Assembly: GCF_008923205.2 (NCBI RefSeq)
Contig: NZ_WBMS02000003.1
Location: forward strand, 124,001 to 188,000
Source of the DNA: Actinomadura physcomitrii
Lineage (GTDB): Bacteria; Actinomycetota; Actinomycetes; Streptosporangiales; Streptosporangiaceae
Reading direction: 5' to 3'
DNA: 64,000 nt
In this document: in pieces, positions 57,787-64,000 of the stretch
How the letters are laid out: the number at the start of each line of letters is the position of its first letter
Numbering within the stretch: position 1 is the stretch's first letter
Program-made: the position numbers and the translations under genes
The notes under the pieces: model-generated
Database searches by the model: none
What the model was told of the DNA's origin: nothing
Seen by the model: the letters and a program-made list of their open reading frames with translations, nothing else

Positions 57787-58605
57787 ATGACGGACGGGGA
57801 GACGCACGAGGCGGCGCCGCACACGCCCCCGTTCGACACCAGCGTCGCGCACATCGCCCGCATCCAGGACTACTGGCTGGGCGGCAAGGACAACTACGCG
57901 CCCGACCGGGAGGCGGCGGAGCAGGCCATCGCGGCGCTGCCCGACATGGTCGCCTCGGTGCGCAACACCCGGGCGTTCCTGGCGCGCGCCGTTCGCTTCC
58001 TCGCCGCCGAGCGGGGCGTCCGGCAGTTCCTCGACATCGGCACCGGGATCCCGACGGCCGACAACACCCACGAGGTCGCGCAGGCCGCCGCCCCCGACAG
58101 CCGCGTCGTCTACGTCGACAACGACCCGACGGTGCTCGCCCACGCCCGCGCCCTGCTGACCGGCTCCCCGGCCGGCGCCACCTCCTACATCGACGCCGAC
58201 ATCCGCGACACCGGCACCATCCTGGACGCGGCGCGCGAGATCCTGGACTTCGGCCGGCCGGTCGCGGTGATGCTGATCGCGATCATGCAGTACGTACCGG
58301 ACGAGTCCGACCCGTACGGCGTCGTCCGCACCCTGGTCGACGCGGTGCCGAGTGGCAGCTACGTGGCGATCTCGCACCCCGCCACCGACATCCAGGCCAC
58401 GAGGATGGCGAACATGGCCGACCGGCTGAACGAGGCCATGGCGCAGACCATCACGCTGCGCGGCCGCGACCAGGTGGCGGCCTTCCTCGACGGCCTCGAC
58501 CTCGTCGAACCCGGCCTGGTCAGGGCGCCCGAATGGCGTCCGGACGACCCCGCCCTCGCCTCCACTCCGTCCACGATGTGGAGCGGCGTCGCCCGCAAGC
58601 CCTGA
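57787..58605 (+). CDS. DUF574-type SAM-dependent methyltransferase
   Basis: This 272-residue protein belongs to the actinomycete PF04672 methyltransferases. It has the family opening HIARIQDYWLGGKDNYAPDR, SAM motif I FLDIGTGIPTADNTHEVA, motif II VVYVDNDPTVLAHARALL, and DFGRPVAVMLIAIMQYVPDE. Substrates of this large family are unknown. ATG 57787 is 172 bp from the divergent threonine-synthase gene. It is convergent with a paralogue at 58694. Confidence 0.9.
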   Translation: MTDGETHEAAPHTPPFDTSVAHIARIQDYWLGGKDNYAPDREAAEQAIAALPDMVASVRNTRAFLARAVRFLAAERGVRQFLDIGTGIPTADNTHEVAQAAAPDSRVVYVDNDPTVLAHARALLTGSPAGATSYIDADIRDTGTILDAAREILDFGRPVAVMLIAIMQYVPDESDPYGVVRTLVDAVPSGSYVAISHPATDIQATRMANMADRLNEAMAQTITLRGRDQVAAFLDGLDLVEPGLVRAPEWRPDDPALASTPSTMWSGVARKP

Positions 58606-58693
58606 CAGACCACCACGGCGGACGGGTTCAGCGCCGGTCCCTTACGCGGAACCGGCGGCATTCCACGGTGCGCTTCGGCAGGGCGCGGGCCGA

Positions 58694-59551
58694 TCAGGGT
58701 TTGCGGGCGATGCCGCCGTACCAGTTGACCTGGTCCGCCGTCGGGCGGGGGCCGTCGCCGTCGGGCCGCCACTCCGACACCAGGGTCACTCCGGGGTCCA
58801 GCACCTCCAGGCCGTCGAAGGCCAGGGCGGTGAACGCGTCGCGGGTGCGGGCCTGGGCGGGGACGCCGCCGTCGCGGTAGGCCTGCTCCAGGCCGTGCAC
58901 CCCGTCCGGGTCGTGCTCGGGGGTGACGTGCGAGGCGACCAGGAAGCTGCCGGACGGCAGCGCCTCCATCAGCCGCCGGACGATCCGGCCGGGCTCCTGC
59001 TCGTCCACGATGAAGTGCAGGATCGCCACCAGCATCAACGCGACCGGCCGGTCGAGGTCCAGGGTGCCGCGGACGGCGGGATCGTCCAGGATCACCGCCG
59101 GTTCGCGCAGGTCGGCATGGACGTAGGCGGTCCTGCCCTCCGGGGTGCCGATGAGCAGCGACCGGGCGTGCGCCAGCACGATGGGGTCGTTGTCGACGTA
59201 CACGACGCGGCAGGAGGGGTCCTCGGCCTGGGCGATCTCGTGGACGTTGCCGGCGCTGGGCAGGCCGGCGCCGATGTCCAGGAACTGGGTGATCCCCTGC
59301 TCGCGGACCAGGTGGCGGACGGCCCGGGCCAGGAACGACCGGTTCTCGCGGACGGCGATCCGCACCGCCTGCCAGCTGCGCGCGGCGATCTCCGCGGTGT
59401 CCCGGTCGATCTGGTAGTGGTCCTTGCCGCCCAGGTAGTAGTCGTACATCCGGGCCGAATGCGCGACGGTCGTGTCGATCCGCACTGGTTCGCCAACGGG
59501 ACGGGACACTGCGCTCGGCACCTCCCACGCCTTCCGGGCACGCTCCGACAC
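58694..59551 (-). CDS. DUF574-type SAM-dependent methyltransferase, paralogue
   Basis: This 285-residue paralogue of the previous gene has the same motif order: HSARMYDYYLGGKDHYQIDR, FLDIGAGLPSAGNVHEIA, VVYVDNDPIVLAHARSLL, DLDRPVALMLVAILHFIVDE. It has a ~25-residue N-terminal extension ending VGEPVRIDTTV. The two copies face each other tail to tail with 88 bp between them, so they arose by duplication with inversion or by separate acquisition. Function unknown. Confidence 0.88.
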   Translation of the reverse strand: MSERARKAWEVPSAVSRPVGEPVRIDTTVAHSARMYDYYLGGKDHYQIDRDTAEIAARSWQAVRIAVRENRSFLARAVRHLVREQGITQFLDIGAGLPSAGNVHEIAQAEDPSCRVVYVDNDPIVLAHARSLLIGTPEGRTAYVHADLREPAVILDDPAVRGTLDLDRPVALMLVAILHFIVDEQEPGRIVRRLMEALPSGSFLVASHVTPEHDPDGVHGLEQAYRDGGVPAQARTRDAFTALAFDGLEVLDPGVTLVSEWRPDGDGPRPTADQVNWYGGIARKP

Positions 59552-59657
59552 TCTGCTCTCCCTCTGACATCGCCGACGAACATGATCTTATTCGCGGGAT
59601 TCCGCCGGAGTGCCGTCCGCCTCGCGGTCGGCGCTCAATCGATACGCTTTGTTAACG

Positions 59658-59671
59658 TAACTAATCAGTTA
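59658..59671. promoter_or_regulatory. TAACT(4)AGTTA palindrome, probable operator
   Basis: A perfect 5-bp-arm inverted repeat lies in an AT-rich patch 45 bp before the MFS pseudogene start and about 107 bp from the divergent methyltransferase. It resembles MarR or TetR operators; no matching regulator gene is next to it. Confidence 0.5.
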
Positions 59672-59702
59672 TCCTCTCCGCCGGGCCGAGCGGAGGGGTG
59701 CG

Positions 59703-60292
59703 GTGGCGGACACGCGCAAGGCGGCGGGAGCGGACCGGGAGCGCATCTTCACCTTCCCGTTCGTCCTGCTCATGGCCGCCAACGGGCTGCTGCGGACCGG
59801 CATGCAGATGCTCATCGCGCTGGTCCCGCTGTACACGCTCGACCATCGGCCGGGCGCCTGGAACGGCGGTGGGGGACGGCATGGGTCCTCGCTCCGGGGA
59901 TCGGGCTGCTCGTCCTCGGCCAGGCCGGCGTCTGGTGGTGCCCGAACCTGCCGGTGCTGATGCTGGCCGGCGCGGCGTACGGGCTGGGGATGGGGGCCGT
60001 CCAGCCCACGCTGAACTCGCTGGCCGTGCCGGCGGCCGGCCGGGAGCGGCGCGGGCGGGCCAACTCGACGTTCTTCATGGCGATGGACCTGTCCCAGGCC
60101 GTCGGCGCGCTGGCGCTGGGAGCCGTCGCGGGGCAGGCCGGGACGGGCTCGGTCTTCCCGGTCGCCGCCGCCCTCACCGGCACGTCGCTCGCGGTGTACC
60201 TCGCGTTCCTGGCCCGCGGCCGCCTGGCGTGGCGTCACCCCGCCGACCAGCATCATTGTCTAACAATTTTCTGCACGGCCCCTGAGTGTTGA
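59703..60292 (+). pseudogene. MFS transporter gene with internal deletion and frameshift
   Basis: The ATG at 59703 encodes the first MFS helix (FTFPFVLLMAANGLLRTGMQ, then MLIALVPLYTLDHRPGA). At about 59850 coding bias moves to another frame that reads AGRLERRWGTAWVLAPGIGL, WCPNLPVLMLAGAAYGLG, ERRGRANSTFFMAMDLSQAV and two further helices. Only about five of twelve helices are left, so most of the middle was deleted out of frame. The second frame ends at 60292. It cannot make a working transporter. Confidence 0.75.
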
Positions 60293-60374
60293 CTGACCAT
60301 CTCGGCATCTTCCTGGCGAATCCTTGCCGTCGAATGTCTGTCGTGTTACGTTCCCGGCATCGCTTGTCGGACAA
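60255..60374 (+). promoter_or_regulatory. Promoter flanked by two GntR-type operators
   Basis: ATTGTCTAACAAT (60255-60267) and TTGTCGGACAA (60364-60374) both fit the FadR/VanR-subfamily GntR consensus TTGTnnnACAA. Between them TTGCCG (60324-60329) and TACGTT (60347-60352), 17 bp apart, form a fair promoter whose start would fall beside the second site. A repressor, not encoded in the window, is expected. Confidence 0.65.
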
Positions 60375-60399
60375 TCCGGCTGGGGTCAGGGAGGGAACG

Positions 60400-61194
60400 A
60401 TGTCGAGCCATCCACCCGCGGAGGCCCTCCGCTTCGAGAACGTCACGCTGCGGTTCCCCGGGACGCACCGGCCGGCGATCGAGGACGTGTCGCTCCGGGT
60501 CGGGCGCGGCAGGTTCGTCGCCGTGATCGGGCCGTCCGGCTGCGGCAAGAGCACGATCCTCAACCTGGCCGCGGGGCTGCTGGCCCCGACCGCGGGCGAG
60601 GTGCACTTCGCCGGCGAGCCCGTCAGCGGCGTGAACTCCGCGGCGGCGTACGTCACCCAGCAGGCCAACCTGCTCCCGTGGCTGAGCGTGCGGGCCAACA
60701 TCGGGCTCGCGCTGAAGTTCCGCAAGGTGCCCAAGGACGAGCGCGACGCGCGCATCGACCACTGGGTGAAGCTGGTCGGGCTCACCGGCTTCGAGGACCA
60801 CTACCCGCGCGAGCTGTCCGGCGGCATGCAGAAGCGCGTCTCCATCGCCCGGGCGCTCATCTACGACCCGTCCATCGTGCTGATGGACGAGCCGTTCGGC
60901 CCGCTGGACGCCATCACCCGGCTGAAGCTCCAGCAGGACCTGCTCAACCTCTGGGAGGAGCAGAACGGCACGCTCGTCTTCGTCACCCACGACCTCAACG
61001 AGGCGCTGTACCTCGCCGACGAGGTCGTCGTCATGTCCAGCGGCCCGGGCACCGTCCGGCGGGTCCTGGAGGTGCCGTTCGAGCGGCCCCGCACCATCGG
61101 CTCCCTGGTGGAGTCGCCCGAGTTCGCGGAGCTCTACAACGACCTGTGGAGCCTCTTCAAGTCCGAGCTGCAGATGTCTGACGCCACCGCGTAG
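60400..61194 (+). CDS. ABC ATPase (SsuB/TauB type) without cognate permease nearby
   Basis: This 264-residue ATPase has Walker A GPSGCGKST, Q-loop VTQQANLLPWLSVRANIGLA, signature LSGGMQKRVSIARAL and Walker B VLMDEPFGPLD, of the nitrate/sulfonate/aromatic-acid class. ATG 60400 has GAGGGAA upstream. It is first in the ligJ operon, but no permease or binding protein follows in the window. They may be downstream of 64 kb, lost, or borrowed from another system. It ends 16 bp before the CoxG-like gene. Confidence 0.87.
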   Translation: MSSHPPAEALRFENVTLRFPGTHRPAIEDVSLRVGRGRFVAVIGPSGCGKSTILNLAAGLLAPTAGEVHFAGEPVSGVNSAAAYVTQQANLLPWLSVRANIGLALKFRKVPKDERDARIDHWVKLVGLTGFEDHYPRELSGGMQKRVSIARALIYDPSIVLMDEPFGPLDAITRLKLQQDLLNLWEEQNGTLVFVTHDLNEALYLADEVVVMSSGPGTVRRVLEVPFERPRTIGSLVESPEFAELYNDLWSLFKSELQMSDATA

Positions 61195-61210
61195 AGACCG
61201 AGGTTCAACG

Positions 61211-61807
61211 TTGATATCGATCACCGAGACGATCGCCGTCCCGAGCCCGCGGACACGGGTGTGGGAGGTGGTCTCCAGTCCCGCCGACGTCGTGTCCTGC
61301 ATCGCGGGCGCGGAGCTGGGCGAGGAGCACGAGGACGGCTCCTTCGACGGGACGCTCGTCGTCAAGTTCGGTGCCGTCCGGGTCAGGTTCGGCGCGCGGG
61401 TGCACCTGGAGCTCGACGAGGACGGGTACGCGGGGCGGCTCACCGCCCGCGGCAAGGACGGCCAGGCGGCGACCCGCTTCACCGCCGAGGCGGCCTTCCG
61501 CGTCGTCGAGGACGGGACCGGCTCGAAGGTCGCCATGGACGGCGAGATCACGCTGACCGGCAAGCTCACCTCGCTGATCGAGGCGGGCGCCGGGGTGGTG
61601 GTCTCCCGCATGACCAAGGACTTCTCGGCGCGGCTGGTCGAGCTGTGCGCCGGCCCCGCCGAACCGGCGGCACCGGGGGCGGAGACGGCGCCGGCCGCGC
61701 GGCCGGAACCGGCGGCGCCCGCCACTCTCGTCGCCCGCATCCGCGCCTGGTGGGCGGCGCTGTGGAGCAGGCGTTCGGAACGCACCAGTCAAGGAGGTAC
61801 GGCGTGA
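61211..61807 (+). CDS. CoxG-like SRPBCC protein
   Basis: This 198-residue protein has a CoxG/SRPBCC domain (VPSPRTRVWEVVSSPADVVS, CIAGAELGEEHEDGSFDGTL) over residues 1-145. An Ala/Pro linker and a short C-terminal helix with Trp and Arg (ATLVARIRAWWAALWSRR) follow, likely a membrane anchor as in CoxG. CoxG helps CO dehydrogenase reach membrane quinone, but no coxMSL genes are here; CoxG homologues also accompany other molybdenum hydroxylases and aromatic pathways. The start is TTG 61211. The stop overlaps the aldolase (GTGA). Confidence 0.8.
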   Translation: MISITETIAVPSPRTRVWEVVSSPADVVSCIAGAELGEEHEDGSFDGTLVVKFGAVRVRFGARVHLELDEDGYAGRLTARGKDGQAATRFTAEAAFRVVEDGTGSKVAMDGEITLTGKLTSLIEAGAGVVVSRMTKDFSARLVELCAGPAEPAAPGAETAPAARPEPAAPATLVARIRAWWAALWSRRSERTSQGGTA

Positions 61808-62658
61808 CCAGGCTCAACGGGGTCATCCGGGCACTGGAGGCGGGGGAGCACGCGTTCGCGTCCTTCGCGCCGCCGGACCCGGCGGCCGCCCTGGAGTTCA
61901 GCACCGCGAAGTACGACGGGCTGGTCTTCGAGATGGAGCACAAGCCCTGGGACGCCGTCGGCCTCAAGGACAGCCTCCAGTACCTGCTCAACCGCAGGCA
62001 GATCGCGACCGCGGGCGACATCACCCCGGCGGTGACCCCGCTGGTGCGGATCCCGGTCAACGGTGCGGAGAAGGGCCAGTGGCACGCCAAGCAGGCCCTC
62101 GACCTCGGCGCCTACGGCATCGTGTGGCCGCACGTCTCCACGGTGGAGGAGGCGTACAACGCCGTCGCCGCCTGCCGCTACCCGCGGCTGCCGGACGCGG
62201 ACCGCTACGAGCCCGCGGGCGTGCGCGGCGACAGCCCGGCGGCCGCGGCCCGCTACTGGGGCCTGACCAACGACGAGTACTACGCCAGGAGCGGGGTGTG
62301 GCCGCTCGACCCGGACGGCGAGATCCTCGTCGCGCTCATGATCGAGGACCGGCTCGGCATCGAGAACCTGCCCGCCATCCTCGACCGGGTGCCCGGCATC
62401 GGGCTCGTGATCATCGGTGAGGGCGACATGAGCCAGGAGCTCGGCATCCCCCGCCAGTACGAGCACCCCAGGCTCCTCGAGTGCAAGCGCCGCATTCTCG
62501 AGATCTGCGGCGAGCGCGGCGTCGCCGTCGGCCACCCGCACGTGACGGCCGGGAACGTCGAGCAGGTCGTCAAGGACGGCTACCGCTTCCTGATGACCAT
62601 GCCCGTGCGCTCGTACCCGGGGCTCGACCGGGGCCGCGAGCTGACCGGCCGCGCCTGA
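61804..62658 (+). CDS. HpcH/HpaI-type aldolase/citrate-lyase family protein
   Basis: This 284-residue class II aldolase of the HpcH/HpaI family has YDGLVFEMEHKPWDAVGLKD (metal Glu region), VTPLVRIPVNGAEKGQWHAK, ALDLGAYGIVWPHVSTVEEA and LVALMIEDRLGIENLPAIL. It contains a ~35-residue insertion around YPRLPDADRYEPAGVRGDSP. GTG 61804 has AAGGAGGT upstream. Next to a LigJ-type hydratase it may split 4-carboxy-4-hydroxy-2-oxoadipate or a related acid to pyruvate plus an oxo-acid. Confidence 0.82.
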   Translation: MTRLNGVIRALEAGEHAFASFAPPDPAAALEFSTAKYDGLVFEMEHKPWDAVGLKDSLQYLLNRRQIATAGDITPAVTPLVRIPVNGAEKGQWHAKQALDLGAYGIVWPHVSTVEEAYNAVAACRYPRLPDADRYEPAGVRGDSPAAAARYWGLTNDEYYARSGVWPLDPDGEILVALMIEDRLGIENLPAILDRVPGIGLVIIGEGDMSQELGIPRQYEHPRLLECKRRILEICGERGVAVGHPHVTAGNVEQVVKDGYRFLMTMPVRSYPGLDRGRELTGRA

Positions 62659-62669
62659 GGAGGACCGCA

Positions 62670-63698
62670 ATGATCATCGACTGCCACGGCCACTTCACCA
62701 CGGCGCCGAAGGCCCTCGGCGCCTGGCGCGAGCGGCAGATCGCGGCGCTGCGCGAAGGCCGCCGGGTGAGCCCGGACGAGCTGGAGATCACCGACGGCGA
62801 GATCCGCGCCGCCATCGAGAACGGGCAGCTCAAGCTGCAGATCGAGCGCGGCACCGACCTCACGGTCTTCTCGCCGGGCGCGGGCAAGATGGCCCACCAC
62901 TACGGCGACGAGCGCACCAGCCTCGACTGGTCGAGGGTCGCCAACGACCTGATCGCCCGCGTCTGCGGGCTGTTCCCGGACCGGTTCGCCGGCGCGTGCC
63001 AGCTCCCGCAGTCGCCCGGGGACGCGCTGGAGACGTCGGTCCGCAACTCGGTCGAGGAGCTGGAGCGCTGCGTCGAGGAGCTCGGGTTCGTCGGCTGCCT
63101 GCTCAACCCCGATCCGTCGGACGGCTACTACCAGGCGCCGCCGCTGACCGACAAGGTCTACTACCCGCTCTACGAGAAGATGGTCGAGCTGGACGTCCCC
63201 GCGATGATCCACGTGGCGATGTCCCGCAACGACGCCCTGCAGGGCACCTGCGCGCACTACCTCGCCGGCGACACCGCCGCGTTCATGCAGCTGTGCACGT
63301 CCGAGCTGTTCAAGGACTTCCCCGGGCTGCGCTTCGTGATCCCGCACGGCGGCGGCGCGGTGCCCTACCACTGGGGCCGCTACCGGGGGTTCATGCAGGA
63401 CAAGGGCCTGCCGCCGCTGGAGGAGGCGGTGCTCGGCAACGTCTTCTTTGACACCTGCGTGTACCACCGCCGCGGGCTGGAACTGCTCCTCGACGTGATC
63501 CCGGCGGGGAACGTGCTGTTCGCCTCGGAGATGATCGGCGCCGTCCGCGGCGTCGACCCCGAGACCGGCCGCAACTTCGACGACGTCAGGTTCCTGCTCG
63601 ACGGCATCGACATGACCGGCGAGGACCGCGCCGCGGTGTACGGCGGCAACGCCCTGCGCGTCTTCCCCCGGCTGGAGTCCAGGAGGGTGACCGAGTGA
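62670..63698 (+). CDS. ligJ: 4-oxalomesaconate hydratase, LigJ type (amidohydrolase superfamily)
   Basis: This 342-residue protein closely follows LigJ in length and motifs: IIDCHGHFTTAPKALGAWR (metal HxH), FSPGAGKMAHHYGDERTS, NPDPSDGYYQAPPLTDKVYY, PHGGGAVPYHWGRYRGFMQ and FFDTCVYHRRGLELLLDVIP, then LFASEMIGAVRGVDPETG. LigJ adds water to 4-oxalomesaconate in the protocatechuate 4,5-cleavage (or gallate) pathway. ATG 62670 follows the previous stop by 11 bp with GAGGAGG upstream. Dioxygenase and lactonase genes are not in view. Confidence 0.88.
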   Translation: MIIDCHGHFTTAPKALGAWRERQIAALREGRRVSPDELEITDGEIRAAIENGQLKLQIERGTDLTVFSPGAGKMAHHYGDERTSLDWSRVANDLIARVCGLFPDRFAGACQLPQSPGDALETSVRNSVEELERCVEELGFVGCLLNPDPSDGYYQAPPLTDKVYYPLYEKMVELDVPAMIHVAMSRNDALQGTCAHYLAGDTAAFMQLCTSELFKDFPGLRFVIPHGGGAVPYHWGRYRGFMQDKGLPPLEEAVLGNVFFDTCVYHRRGLELLLDVIPAGNVLFASEMIGAVRGVDPETGRNFDDVRFLLDGIDMTGEDRAAVYGGNALRVFPRLESRRVTE

Positions 63699-64000
63699 AG
63701 GCCTATGAGGCCATGGCCGAGGCGTTCGTCAAGGAAGGCACGACCGACGTCTTCGGCATGATGGGCGACGCCAACATGCACTGGATGGACGCGCTCGCCG
63801 AGCGCGGCGTGCGCCTGTACGAGGTGCGGCACGAGGGCTCCGGCCTCGGCATGGCCGACGGCTGGGCGCGCGCGGCGGGACGGCCGGGCGTCGTCACCAC
63901 CACCAGCGGCCCCGGCGTCTCCCAGCTCGCCACGTCCATGCTGTGCGCGAGCCGGGCGGGCACGCCGCTGGTCGCGTTCTGCGGCGAGACGGCGTGGGGC
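63695..64000 (+). CDS. Thiamine-diphosphate enzyme, N-terminal part (cut by window edge)
   Basis: The first 102 residues are visible: KAYEAMAEAFVKEGTTDVFG, then the PYR-domain activating-Glu motif YEVRHEGSGLGMADGWARAA and GVVTTTSGPGVSQLATSM. This is the acetolactate-synthase/benzoylformate-decarboxylase superfamily. GTG 63695 overlaps the ligJ stop (GTGA), so it is in the same operon. A 2-keto-acid decarboxylase or carboligase role in the aromatic pathway is likely, but the PP domain is outside the window. Confidence 0.85.
   Translation, partial: MKAYEAMAEAFVKEGTTDVFGMMGDANMHWMDALAERGVRLYEVRHEGSGLGMADGWARAAGRPGVVTTTSGPGVSQLATSMLCASRAGTPLVAFCGETAWG

Noticed and set aside
61211..61807. CO dehydrogenase locus
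   Set aside because: Only a CoxG-like protein is present; no CoxL, CoxM or CoxS-type gene is in the window, so CO oxidation is not supported.

Overview
The window is very GC-rich DNA (about 73%), with GC-saturated third codon positions, many GTG and a few TTG starts, and ATGA or GTGA stop/start overlaps. It carries a Streptomyces-type conservon (cvnABCD), two DUF574-type SAM methyltransferases and many TetR, IclR and DeoR regulators. Together these point to a filamentous actinomycete. Streptosporangiales/Thermomonosporaceae (Actinomadura-like) is my best guess, but no marker gene is present to prove it. I found no rRNA or tRNA genes, CRISPR array, complete insertion sequence or prophage.

Layout. 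1-2.3 kb: a DUF4132-like cytoplasmic protein cut by the window edge and a small membrane protein. 2.6-6.4 kb: conservon cvnABCD plus a GAF-domain gene. 6.4-9.3 kb: an acyl-CoA dehydrogenase, a decayed secreted-protein gene, a YbjQ-like protein and a tandem ~148-bp hairpin repeat. 9.5-17.8 kb: an SRPBCC protein with an 11-residue-repeat protein, a lipoprotein carboxypeptidase, a pair of exporter half-transporters, a cupin and an MFS pump. 17.9-24.6 kb: a NarL-type two-component pair, an SDR, two divergent TetR/target pairs with visible operators, and a membrane protein.

24.7-43.9 kb is the most interesting block: one catabolic island in four transcription units. They are (a) iclR, CaiB-type CoA-transferase and citryl-CoA-lyase-like gene; (b) aldehyde dehydrogenase, zinc alcohol dehydrogenase, TPP enzyme and a Liv-type ABC importer whose LivM and LivG are fused; (c) a secreted ThuA-like protein; (d) an exported PQQ dehydrogenase with a degenerate cupredoxin tail, followed by a complete pqqABCDE set. 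Each unit has upstream of its first gene a tandem pair of ~15-bp palindromes (consensus GTCCGTCTAGTGGAC) spaced exactly 21 bp start to start. This makes the island look like one IclR regulon for oxidising an alcohol outside the membrane, importing products, activating them as CoA thioesters and cleaving them. The substrate is unknown.

43.9-52.3 kb: a TetR gene and a 3-dehydroshikimate-dehydratase/HPPD-like fusion; a truncated merR behind an intact MerR-type promoter; a DeoR regulator; and a mannitol-type PTS operon (1-phosphofructokinase, EIIC, EIIB, EIIA, zinc polyol dehydrogenase, HPr) with phased direct repeats upstream. 52.4-57.6 kb: an M20 amidohydrolase with its own ABC importer, then a threonine-synthase-like gene. 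57.8-60.3 kb: two convergent DUF574 methyltransferases and an MFS pseudogene. 60.3-64 kb: an operon behind two TTGTnnnACAA palindromes (ABC ATPase, CoxG-like protein, HpcH aldolase, LigJ-type 4-oxalomesaconate hydratase, and a TPP enzyme cut by the window edge), resembling the lower protocatechuate 4,5-cleavage pathway.
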